29,987 bases of DNA from DATBFX01 sp036558305 (GTDB taxonomy: Bacteria; Chloroflexota; Chloroflexia; Thermomicrobiales; UBA6265): positions 1-29,987 of the forward strand of contig DATBFX010000324.1 in assembly GCA_036558305.1 (NCBI GenBank), given 5' to 3'. The notes beneath the pieces are model-generated. The model did not search any database. It was not told the DNA's origin and saw only the letters and a list, made by a program, of their open reading frames with translations. Every line of letters starts with the position of its first letter. Position 1 is the stretch's first letter. The translations under genes were made by a program, and so were the position numbers. Positions 1 to 6,222 of the stretch are shown here, piece by piece.

Positions 1-207
1 GTCGAGGGCGCCGGCGGCGTTGGTGATGCCCGGCATCTGCCCCATGCCGTCGCGGATGGTTTTGCCGCCGCCGAAAACGGCTTCGTCGCCGGGAACGGTC
101 AGGTCGCGTTCGATCTCGCAGACGAGATTCGTGTCGGCGAGGCGGAAACGATCGCCGGCGGTGGGGCCGAAGAGGTCGACGTACTGGCGGCGGGGGATGG
201 TGGTCAT
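1..207 (-). CDS. ureC: urease subunit alpha, N-terminal part (runs off the left edge)
   Basis: The first 69 residues of the catalytic subunit of the nickel urease, which hydrolyses urea to ammonia and carbamate. The visible part reads MTTIPRRQYVDLFGPTAGDR and continues through FRLADTNLVCEIERD and a glycine-rich stretch (FGGGKTIRDGMGQ), the well-known conserved start of UreC. The nickel-binding histidines and the carbamylated lysine lie further on and are outside the window. The start is the ATG at 205-207, with AAAGGAC about 7 bases upstream. It is the third gene of a ureA-ureB-ureC operon and begins 45 bases after ureB; that spacer holds inverted heptamer arrays. No accessory genes (ureD/E/F/G) are visible here; if present they would be beyond the left edge. 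Confidence 0.96.
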   Translation of the reverse strand, partial: MTTIPRRQYVDLFGPTAGDRFRLADTNLVCEIERDLTVPGDEAVFGGGKTIRDGMGQMPGITNAAGALD

Positions 208-234
208 GGGCGGTCCTTTGAGTGGTTGGGGCGG

Positions 235-318
235 AGTCTCAGGTCCCAGGTCTCAAGCAGTCCGCTGCAGGTGCTTGTGACCTGAGACCTGAGACCTGAG
301 ACCTGAGACCTGAGACCC
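235..318. repeat. inverted arrays of a 7-bp tandem repeat at the ureB/ureC junction
   Basis: Positions 279-318 hold about 5.6 perfect copies of GACCTGA. Positions 235-256 hold about three copies of the reverse complement (GGTCTCA, one copy being GGTCCCA). The two blocks can pair, so an RNA across ureB-ureC could form a long hairpin around the ureB stop codon (253-255). The array encodes the last part of the UreB reading frame. Confidence 0.9.
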
Positions 319-636
319 GCTTCGCGCCGTGACGCTGCCGTTGACGAGACCGTTGAACCCGACGATACGTCGCGTGCCGCCGACGGCGACGAGGGTAACC
401 TCTCGGGTGTCGCCGGGTTCGAAGCGGACGGCGGTGCCGGCGGGGATGTCGAGGCGCATGCCGAAGGCGGCGGCGCGGTCGAACTCGAGCGCGCGGCTGA
501 CCTCAAAGAAATGGAAGTGCGAACCGACCTGGATCGCCCGGTCGCCGGTGTTGCTGACGGAGAGCGTCACCCGGCGGCGACCGGCATTGATCTCGACCGG
601 CTCGTCGGAGAGGAAGTATTCGCCGGGGATGGGCAT
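253..636 (-). CDS. ureB: urease subunit beta
   Basis: Small structural subunit that assembles with UreA and UreC. The protein (127 aa) begins MPIPGEYFLSDEPVEINAGR and has the family core IQVGSHFHFFEVSRALEFDR, FGMRLDIPAGTAVRFEPGD and GFNGLVNG. The start is the ATG at 634-636 with GAGGAGA 5 bases upstream. The family body ends near VNGSV (about residue 103). The remaining tail, containing the reiterated residues GSQVSGLRSQVSG, is encoded by the GACCTGA heptamer array and looks like a recent repeat-derived extension. It lies 120 bases after ureA and 45 before ureC, in the usual A-B-C order. Confidence 0.95.
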   Translation of the reverse strand: MPIPGEYFLSDEPVEINAGRRRVTLSVSNTGDRAIQVGSHFHFFEVSRALEFDRAAAFGMRLDIPAGTAVRFEPGDTREVTLVAVGGTRRIVGFNGLVNGSVTARSGSQVSGLRSQVSGHKHLQRTA

Positions 637-652
637 CGGGTTCTCCTCTGTG

Positions 653-682
653 AGTCGTTAGTCGTTAGTCGTCAGTCGTTAG
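653..682. repeat. 7-bp tandem repeat in the ureA-ureB spacer
   Basis: About 4.3 copies of AGTCGTT (one copy AGTCGTC). The stretch 667-676 (AGTCGTCAGT) has a perfect inverted copy at 744-753, on the far side of the neighbouring octamer array, so the spacer can fold with the octamers in the loop. Confidence 0.88.
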
Positions 683-690
683 AACGGCGC

Positions 691-741
691 TCTGTCCGTC
701 TGTCCGTCTGTCCGTCTGTCCGTCTGTCCGTCTGTCCGTCT
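691..741. repeat. 8-bp tandem repeat in the ureA-ureB spacer
   Basis: Six perfect copies plus a partial one of TCTGTCCG, lying entirely between the ureA stop (757) and the ureB start (636). The unit differs from the heptamers at 653-682 and 235-318. Copy number in such perfect arrays is usually prone to slippage. Confidence 0.95.
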
Positions 742-756
742 CTACTGACGACTCCG

Positions 757-1059
757 TCACGGGATCGGATCGTGGCAGGAGACGAGTTTGCTGCCGTCGG
801 GGAACATGGCTTCGACCTGGATGAGGTGGAGGAGTTCGGGGACGCCGGCCATGACCTGGTCGCGGGTGAGGACCTGTTTGCCGAGTTCCATGCAGGCGGC
901 GACGGTTTTGCCGTCGCGGGCCCCTTCGAGGATCGCTTCGGAGATGAGGGCGACGGCTTCGGAGTAGTTGAGTTTGAGACCGCGTCCCTGACGTTTGCGG
1001 GCGAGATCGGCGACGACGTAGACGTAGAGCTTGTCGATCTCCTGGGGTGAGAGGTTCAT
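757..1059 (-). CDS. ureA: urease subunit gamma
   Basis: 100-residue small subunit of urease, the normal length for UreA. It starts MNLSPQEIDKLYVYVVADLA, followed by the conserved LNYSEAVALISEAILEGARD, VLTRDQVMAGVPELL and VEAMFPDGSKLVSCHDPI. A longer reading frame reaches to 1125, but the start chosen is the ATG at 1057-1059: it gives the family N-terminus and has GAGAGGG about 9 bases upstream. This is the first gene of the ureABC operon, so the promoter should lie upstream, within or beyond the decayed flavoprotein remnant. Confidence 0.96.
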   Translation of the reverse strand: MNLSPQEIDKLYVYVVADLARKRQGRGLKLNYSEAVALISEAILEGARDGKTVAACMELGKQVLTRDQVMAGVPELLHLIQVEAMFPDGSKLVSCHDPIP

Positions 1060-1112
1060 CGTCACTGGCCCTCTCGTCGATGTGGGTTGCTCAGTCGTCC
1101 GATTGCCAGATG

Positions 1113-1388
1113 CTAGACGAGGCAAAGTGCGGCGTCAAATCGAGGCGATGGGCGCGAGGTGCGAAACGCTACGCGGCGTTGGCGCACTCGGTACGACCGC
1201 GCCGCCCCGAGACTGCGCTCGCGTTCCTGGGCGTGGTCGAATCGGGCGACCGCGTTGGGCAACCGGCCGGATCGGATTTCCTCCGGCGTGCGGTCGCCGT
1301 AGAGGGTAACAGGCACGCCCCGTTGCTGGAGGAACAGACCCAATTGCAGTCCGGCGAGGCCGGAGCCGACGATTCCGATGTTGCCTAT
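1113..1388 (-). pseudogene. remnant of a styrene/indole-monooxygenase-type flavoprotein (StyA-like N-terminus)
   Basis: Read from 1388 downwards, the minus strand encodes IGNIGIVGSGLAGLQLGLFL, then QQRGVPVTLYGDRTPEEIRS and ARFDHAQERERSLG. This is a Rossmann FAD-binding GxGxxG start followed by the spacing and residues (DRTPxxIRxGR...ERxLG) of StyA-type FAD monooxygenases. The similarity stops at about position 1200, after some 60 residues; a family member has about 400. The expected start codon is ATA (1386-1388), preceded by GGGAGG at a proper ribosome-binding distance, so the initiator seems lost by mutation. After the truncation the frame reads through unrelated sequence to a stop near 1113. 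Most likely a dead fragment left by a deletion upstream of ureA. The family call is from motif memory. Confidence 0.65.
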
Positions 1389-1756
1389 GGTGGCCTCCCG
1401 GTTTCGATCTCAATGAACAACTGAACACGCGTCGGACCCGCCGTGGGGCGTGTCACGCCCGGTCCCGCCCGTCCATCGTGCGCTCTCGTGTATGAGAGGA
1501 CATCGGCAAGCCTGCCGATTTGCGGTCCGGTGTTCCGGCACGGTGCCGGCTCGGCGTCCCTGACGACTCCGGGTCGGGCCGCCAACCGGTCAGATCGATC
1601 CGTTGACCGGTTGCCGTGCGTCACCGATGATCCCCGACCCGGGTCGTGGGCAGCCGCACGACGGGAGACCCGGTTTGGACAACCGGGCCGGGTCTCTTCG
1701 ATGCTTGCCCCGGACAGTCGGGAGTTGGGGGCCGAATCGCGGAATCGAGGTCGGTG
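1389..1756. other. intergenic region with two hairpins, no gene recognised
   Basis: No convincing coding sequence. A short hairpin with 7-bp arms lies at 1502-1519 (ATCGGCA/TGCCGAT). A stronger one has 9-bp arms GAGACCCGG (1665-1673) and CCGGGTCTC (1688-1696), with an alternative inner pairing CCCGGTT/AACCGGG. The second hairpin sits about 60 bases before the next plus-strand gene and could be part of its leader. Function unknown. Confidence 0.5.
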
Positions 1757-2044
1757 ATGATGTTTCGGATCGTGACCGGGACCGTGCTGGCCGGGCAGGC
1801 GGAAGAGGCGGCAAGGCGATGGGAGGAGACGGTAGCAGCGGAGCTGGCGGGCCTGCCGGAGTTTCGCCATGCGTTCGTCGGCGGTGACGTGGACGGCACA
1901 CGGTTCGCGGTGGTGACCGTCTGGGAGCGGCTGCCGGACCCGGCGGTGAGCCGGCGGCTGTTGCGGGGGTTCGAGGCGCGGGTGAAGGACATACTCCCCG
2001 GTCCGTTGGTGGTCGAGGCATACGACATGTTGGTGGAGGTCTAA
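1757..2044 (+). CDS. small ABM/dimeric alpha-beta-barrel-like protein
   Basis: 95-residue protein beginning MMFRIVTGTVLAGQAEEAAR. The pattern is a beta strand, a long helix with WEETVAAELAGLPEFRHAFV, then strands around TRFAVVTVWERL and a C-terminal strand GPLVVEAYDMLVEV. This resembles the ferredoxin-like fold of antibiotic-biosynthesis-monooxygenase (ABM) domain proteins, which act as dimers in varied roles; no specific reaction can be assigned. The start is the first of two tandem ATGs (1757, 1760), with GAGG 6 bases upstream. A longer frame starts at 1646 but lacks support. A degraded copy of its C-terminal end is found near 11225-11365. No operon partner is obvious. Confidence 0.7.
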   Translation: MMFRIVTGTVLAGQAEEAARRWEETVAAELAGLPEFRHAFVGGDVDGTRFAVVTVWERLPDPAVSRRLLRGFEARVKDILPGPLVVEAYDMLVEV

Positions 2045-3004
2045 CAGCGCCTGAGAACCGGTACGGGCCGAGGCGTTGGGGGGCGCCATCACTCCGTTTC
2101 CTCTGATGCCCGTGACCGGTTTTGGACGACGCTCTGCGGTGTCACGTCGGGGGAGGGGACCCGTGTCCCTGGGTCTCCGCGACCGCCTCGTCTTGTCGCC
2201 ATGTAGCTCCCGATACAGGCTGATTGCGGATGAGGCGCAGGGTGCGGGCCACCACCCGAAGGTAACACGAACGTACGGGCACAACTGACTATTGCGGTCG
2301 ACACTGTCCAGGGCTAACCTGGGGTCATCCACACGCTGCGGTGGGGGTCGTCTTTCGGGCTGGTACCCCTGCCGTCCCTCATCTGCGCGTCCGCGATCAT
2401 CGTCTCGCGGACGGTCGTCAGCACAACGTTTTCGGACGCCATGGCCGGTGACGGCTAGGCATTCATGCTCCCATTTTGCCGCGAGGAGGATCGCGCGGAC
2501 CGAGACCTCGTCGCGGCGAAGCATGCGCTTCGGTCCTCTGCGGTCTCCGTCTTCCTGGGGCCGAGTGCGGGTTTTCCCGATCCGGCGACGGGTATCACCA
2601 CCTGGATCGTTGCGTGGCAGGGCACGCGGAAGGCGGCGTTCGTTCGGCCGACGCCGCCCAACGAGACGGGGATCGCGGTCCCCGTCGGCGACGGCATTGC
2701 CATCCCGATCGGGTAGAGAGACCAACCGTCGCCAAAGGTTTGGGTTCGCGCGTTTCACGCCCGACTGGTTCGGCGTCACGATCGGGGCGTGTGCGTTCTT
2801 GCGTCCGTCTTTCCGGTCAGCAGCTCGTTGCCACGGAATCCCGACCGTCCGATCCTCGCCGCGCCCAGGAGGTGTTCAATGGTCTAGCAAGAGCTTCGCC
2901 GTCCCGAAAGAAGCCCCACGCACCGCGGCGGACCTGCGTCCGCCGGCGGTACGGAACCGAGAGACGTTTCCCGCCGTTTCGCCGCAGAAGAAGGGAGCAT
3001 CACC
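2045..3004. other. 960-bp region without a recognised gene
   Basis: Several frames are open on both strands, but the translations are arginine/proline-rich and composition-driven, as expected for GC-rich non-coding sequence. The only one with a less biased composition is 2465-2716 (plus, 83 residues, ending in the Pro/Val/Ile/Gly-rich stretch PVGDGIAIPIG). It has no recognisable domain and no good ribosome-binding site, so it is not called. AAGGGAG just before 3005 belongs to the next gene. Confidence 0.5.
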
Positions 3005-4219
3005 ATGTCGAACGGTGCAGGCAACCAAGCGATGACTACCTTGGAGGCGCAGTGGTACAACTCCATGGTGAACGGCCTACACCTCAATCCGGACACGTAC
3101 TTGATGCTTCAACCCAACACACCGATCGGGAACACTTCCGACAAAATCTGGGCGTACTTCAATGCGATCCCGCCCGCCTCCCTGAACTTCAACCTGAACA
3201 CCGCGCAGTTCAACCAGTTCTATACGACGTACGAGGCCGTCGTGAATCAGCTGAAAGCGCAGACCGCTCTGCGGGTTCAGCGGGACCTCGCCGATTGCTA
3301 CCAGCCCTGGATGTCGTACGTGAAGGCACTCAACCCGCTCCCCACGCCGGAACAGCTCCCGAACACCTTCCGGTCGTGGGCCGCGATCTACTGCCCGGAC
3401 CACGCCGCCCAGGGCTACACCGACTACCAAGCGCTCATCCACGACCCGGTCTCGCTGGCGCAGCAGTACGTTCTGAATCAGACCGGATTCTTGAACAACA
3501 CGCCGAACTTCAACCAGACGATCGACGATCTGAACCAGGCGGATCAGATTGCACCGGCTGGTGGGTTCACCTTCGACAGCGCCACGGCAAGCTCCGACGT
3601 AACCAACACCTGGGCGAAGGGCTCGATCAGCGGCTTCTACGACTTCTTTTCCGGCTCGGCCAGCGTGGACTGGTCGTCGCTCAACGCCAAGGCGTCCTCC
3701 TCCCAGGTAACGGTCGACGTCCAGTTCCAGCACGTGTTTACCTTCACCGCCCAACCGGGTGCGTGGTACAACGCGGGAGCGCTCGGCATGGCCTTTCAGA
3801 CGCAGGACAACACCCTCTGGAACCCGGGCACGCCAAACTGGAACTCTACCTTTGGCCCGAGCGGGGACATGCAACGCCTGCTCACGTCTCTCGTCATCGT
3901 CGACGGCATCACGACCAAGATTACCTCGGCGGCCACCTATTCGACGCAGGAGCAGCAGCAGATCAATGCCGACCTGTCGGTCGGCATCTGGCCGTTTTTC
4001 TCGTTGGGGGCGTCGGGCGGCTACAGTCACTCGGCCGCTACCTTCGACGGCGGGCAGATGACGGTGACGGGCAGCAGCGTCAACGGCAACCCGATCATCC
4101 TCGGTGCGAACGTGACCCCCGTGGGCCAGATCTTCACCCAGCCCGGGGCGCTTGCGGCGGCACTCCTTGCCGCAGGCGCAGGCAGCGGGGCCGAAGCCGC
4201 ACAGGGCGGGAACTCCTAG
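3005..4219 (+). CDS. uncharacterised 404-residue protein, first gene of a three-gene cluster
   Basis: Not a family I can name. The start is ATG 3005, with AAGGGAG about 7 bases upstream. There is no signal peptide and no membrane segment. Residues 1-180 are rich in Asn, Gln, Tyr and Trp and look helical (Trp-containing blocks such as EAQWYNSMVNG and SDKIWAYFNAIPP). Residues 190-370 look like a beta-rich domain (GGFTFDSATASSDVTNTWAK, SGFYDFFSGSASVDW, QVTVDVQFQHVFTFTA, SLVIVDGITTKITSAATYST, VGIWPFFSLGASGGYSHSA, ILGANVTPVGQIF). The C-terminal 30 residues are an Ala/Gly tail. From memory the beta-rich half recalls uncharacterised proteins seen mainly in fungi; this is unverified. It is followed by two other genes on the same strand, the last a deaminase-like protein, so a secreted or injected effector cluster is one possibility. 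Confidence 0.85.
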   Translation: MSNGAGNQAMTTLEAQWYNSMVNGLHLNPDTYLMLQPNTPIGNTSDKIWAYFNAIPPASLNFNLNTAQFNQFYTTYEAVVNQLKAQTALRVQRDLADCYQPWMSYVKALNPLPTPEQLPNTFRSWAAIYCPDHAAQGYTDYQALIHDPVSLAQQYVLNQTGFLNNTPNFNQTIDDLNQADQIAPAGGFTFDSATASSDVTNTWAKGSISGFYDFFSGSASVDWSSLNAKASSSQVTVDVQFQHVFTFTAQPGAWYNAGALGMAFQTQDNTLWNPGTPNWNSTFGPSGDMQRLLTSLVIVDGITTKITSAATYSTQEQQQINADLSVGIWPFFSLGASGGYSHSAATFDGGQMTVTGSSVNGNPIILGANVTPVGQIFTQPGALAAALLAAGAGSGAEAAQGGNS

Positions 4220-4265
4220 CCGCAGCCAGCAGCGGGATGCCGCCACGGCGATAGCGGGCATCCCC
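4145..4265. repeat. direct repeat, copy 1: end of the 3005 gene plus a gene-2-like fragment
   Basis: This stretch matches 4510-4625. It spans the Ala-rich 3' end and stop codon of the 404-residue gene (GGGAACTCCTAG against GGGCACTCCTAA in copy 2). It then has a nearly identical block, GGGATGCCGCCACGGCGAT, which in copy 2 encodes RDAATAIAGI near the start of the 132-residue protein. In copy 1 the homology to gene 2 breaks off at once and joins the spacer element. Confidence 0.75.
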
Positions 4266-4440
4266 GACGCCCGATCCGGGCCGGCTGGGCGCGACCTGCT
4301 TCGGTCGGCGTCCGGGGAACCGGCGGCACCGAGGACGCGACGGGAAGCGTCGACGTCAACGGTGCCGCCTCCCCGGTCGGGAGCAGCCCGGGGACGGTCC
4401 CGTGCGGCCGTGCGCCGCGGCCCTCCGCCCTTGTGCCCGG
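4262..4440. repeat. duplicated intergenic element, copy 1
   Basis: Begins CCCCGACGCCCGATCC and aligns with the spacer after the second gene (4933-5137), which begins CCCCGACGCCTGATCC. About 85 bases align closely. A second block also aligns (CCCGGTCGGGAGCAGCCCGG against CCCGGTCGGCAGCAGTCCGG), separated in copy 2 by about 45 extra bases. No open reading frame is conserved between copies. It may be a regulatory or structured leader, or simply a duplicated spacer. Confidence 0.75.
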
Positions 4441-4509
4441 CGACGATCGACGCGGGCAAGACCACCGTGAGCAAGCGCTTCGGCGACGCCTCATCACCAT
4501 CGGCTCGGG

Positions 4510-4625
4510 AAGGAGCAGCATATGCCGCCACTCGTGCAGCAGGGGGGAGCGATGCGGAATACGCCGGGCACTCCTAACCGCGATATGCGGCGGGATGCCG
4601 CCACGGCGATTGCGGGGATCCAGTA
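4510..4625. repeat. direct repeat, copy 2: relic of a gene-1 C-terminus overlapping the start of gene 2
   Basis: In the frame matching the 404-residue gene this stretch reads AAYAATRAAGGSDAEYAGHS and then TAA, which parallels the Ala/Gly tail and stop of that gene. It therefore looks like the last bases of a lost second copy of gene 1. The 5' part of the 132-residue gene overlaps it in another frame. Confidence 0.65.
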
Positions 4626-4920
4626 CAACGACGTGTGGAGGGGGGCGGGGACGATCAGCAACACCGATCTGGTCAGGGTCGATAACCAAGGGACCACATC
4701 GAACCAGGAGGTGAACCTCCAGGCGCAACTGAACGGAGTCAAGGGCAAGAGCACCATCGCGACCGCACTGGTCCAGCAGCAGGTCGGAACGACCGCAGGG
4801 AACAACGTCGCCTGGCAGGCCACGGCTCTCCAGTTGATCCAGAACGCGCTCACCCAAAGCTTGAACAGCCTCGTGGCCGGCACTCCGGCCCAGTTCGAGG
4901 TGGTGGGCACGTTCCCATGA
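4522..4920 (+). CDS. uncharacterised 132-residue protein, second gene of the cluster
   Basis: Not recognised. The start at ATG 4522 is chosen because AAGGAG lies 7 bases upstream. ATG 4552 (GGGGGAG upstream) and ATG 4585 are alternatives, and homology of the first 20 codons to the tail of gene 1 suggests the original start may be 4585. The conserved-looking part runs MRRDAATAIAGIQYNDVWRG, then TNQEVN-like polar sequence. A Gln/Ala/Asn-rich amphipathic C-terminal half follows (ATALVQQQVGTTAGNNVAWQ, LQLIQNALTQSLNSLVAG), likely helical and suited to self-association. No cysteines, signal peptide or membrane segment. It is flanked by duplicated spacers and lies between the 404-residue unknown and the deaminase-like gene on the same strand. 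Confidence 0.65.
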   Translation: MPPLVQQGGAMRNTPGTPNRDMRRDAATAIAGIQYNDVWRGAGTISNTDLVRVDNQGTTSNQEVNLQAQLNGVKGKSTIATALVQQQVGTTAGNNVAWQATALQLIQNALTQSLNSLVAGTPAQFEVVGTFP

Positions 4921-4932
4921 CGGGCACGCCGT

Positions 4933-5137
4933 ACCCCGACGCCTGATCCCGGACGGCGGGGGCACGACCCGCTCCGGTCGGTGTCCGGGCATCCGGCAGG
5001 AACGAGGACGCCACGGTGAATGGCCGGGGGAACCGGCCGTACATCGTCGCGATGGGCGCGAATTGGACGGTGGCGCCGGCCCGGTCGGCAGCAGTCCGGT
5101 TACGGTCTCGTGCGGCGGCGGGCCGCGGCCCGCCGCC
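4933..5137. repeat. duplicated intergenic element, copy 2, ending in a GC-rich hairpin
   Basis: Homologous to 4262-4440. Near its end is a perfect 11-bp stem, GGCGGCGGGCC (5114-5124) and GGCCCGCCGCC (5127-5137), with a two-base loop, about 35 bases before the ribosome-binding site of the deaminase-like gene. There is no T-run, so it may be an mRNA leader structure and not a terminator. Confidence 0.75.
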
Positions 5138-5183
5138 ACGGTGCGATCCGGCGCCACTGGCCCGGCGCCACGGAGGTGAACGC

Positions 5184-5768
5184 ATGCGCGCATGGAACGC
5201 CCCCACCCAGCAGGAGTTCGCCGACGCCTTCCTTGCGCACGCCCATGTGACGTGCCCGGTGACCCCGGACTTCCCGAACCCGCCCGACAACATCGCCATG
5301 GCCATCGTCCCCACCAACAGCCTCGACTGCGCGGCGGTGCGCGACCCCGGTGGCCTCAACCCCGTCGACTACGCGACGAACACGAACGCCAACGGGAACG
5401 TGGCCGCCGGGGGCCTCGCGGCCGGGGGCCGCGCCCTGAACAAGGTCCCCAGGGGCGCGCAGGGGATGCACGCCGAGATGACGCTCCTCGACGCCTTCCC
5501 GCCCCCCAACATGCCGCAGGTGGGGATCTCCAAGCAGGCCTGTCTCCTGTGTTGCATCGCGCTCCAGATCGCGGGCGTCGCCAATCGCGGCTGCCACGGC
5601 GAGCTCTACGACGCCTGGAAGTTTCCCGACTACATCCGGCTCTCGGCGGTGCGCCTGAACGCATTCCTGGGTCCGGGCGCCGTCGCCGTCTACAACCAGC
5701 TCAGCGCACAAAACCAGGCGAACGCGCTGCGGCTCATCGAGACCAACCTCAAGCAGTACGACACGTGA
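5184..5768 (+). CDS. deaminase-superfamily-like protein (HAE...CxxC)
   Basis: 194 residues. The start is ATG 5184, with GGAGGTGA four bases upstream; a longer frame from 5016 runs through the duplicated spacer and is rejected. Residues 95-99 read MHAEM (His96, Glu98), and residues 116-124 read ISKQACLLC-C (Cys120, Cys123). A histidine and catalytic glutamate followed some 20 residues later by a CxxC pair is the zinc-site signature of the cytidine deaminase-like fold. The 'I-x-S-K...CxxC' version is, as I remember it, seen in toxin-type deaminase families (for example OTT_1508-like or related clades). The N-terminal 90 residues contain NPPDNIAMAIVPTNSLDC and a Gly/Ala loop. The C-terminal part is helical (LSAQNQANALRLIETNLKQY). 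No signal peptide. The substrate (free base, nucleotide or nucleic acid) cannot be told, and no immunity gene is evident. Confidence 0.72.
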   Translation: MRAWNAPTQQEFADAFLAHAHVTCPVTPDFPNPPDNIAMAIVPTNSLDCAAVRDPGGLNPVDYATNTNANGNVAAGGLAAGGRALNKVPRGAQGMHAEMTLLDAFPPPNMPQVGISKQACLLCCIALQIAGVANRGCHGELYDAWKFPDYIRLSAVRLNAFLGPGAVAVYNQLSAQNQANALRLIETNLKQYDT

Positions 5769-6222
5769 GCCAGCCCGGCCGGCGGCGCCGGCGGTCGCAC
5801 GGGGCCGCCGCTTGGGCGAGGGCGGTGTGCGCCACCGGGGTGGCGTCCGGGGTTCCACCCAGGAATGCCACCCGGTGGCGAACCGCGGCGGACGGCAACC
5901 GGCAGCGTGTGTTGGGATCGTTCGGAAACACGAGCGCGTGGCTATCCTCGATCCGATGACGACGGGGACGCGTCAGACGCGGTGGTCGAATTGCCGTCGC
6001 GCGTGGCCGCCCCCGGTCGCCGGATGCCAGAACCGGATCCACAGAATTCCCTGCCCGTCCCCCCGGGCCTCGCTCGCCGCCTCACTCACCGGCGGGACGC
6101 ACGTTGCTGGCGCGAAGTGGAGGTCGGCGTCCTCGCTGGAGTCTGGGCTCATGTCGCGACCAGCGTCGTCCCGCTCCGATCACGATCGCGCGACGAGTCG
6201 CCCGTTCGGGCGTAGGTGCCCC
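5769..6222. other. spacer between convergent genes with a paired palindrome
   Basis: No gene recognised. Two copies of a short palindrome, GCCACCGGGGTGGC (5831-5844) and GCCACCCGGTGGC (5867-5879), lie 22 bases apart. Each can fold alone, and together they pair almost perfectly. Lying 60-110 bases after the deaminase-like gene, they may serve as its terminator, although no T-run follows. The rest, up to the 3' end of the flavin oxidase at 6223, shows nothing. Confidence 0.5.

Noticed and set aside
235..741. CRISPR array
   Set aside because: The repeats are 7-8 bases, contiguous and without spacers; no cas genes are nearby.
2465..2716. 83-residue ORF as a real small gene
   Set aside because: No ribosome-binding site, no motif, and another frame on the opposite strand is equally open.
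1385..2779. 464-codon open frame on the minus strand
   Set aside because: Arg/Pro-rich, overlaps the better supported gene at 1757-2044, and has no ribosome-binding site or domain.
3005..5768. R-body (reb) or phage-tail cluster
   Set aside because: The Gln/Asn/Ala-rich second protein only loosely recalls RebB composition; the conserved RebB sequence pattern is absent and no other phage structural gene is present.
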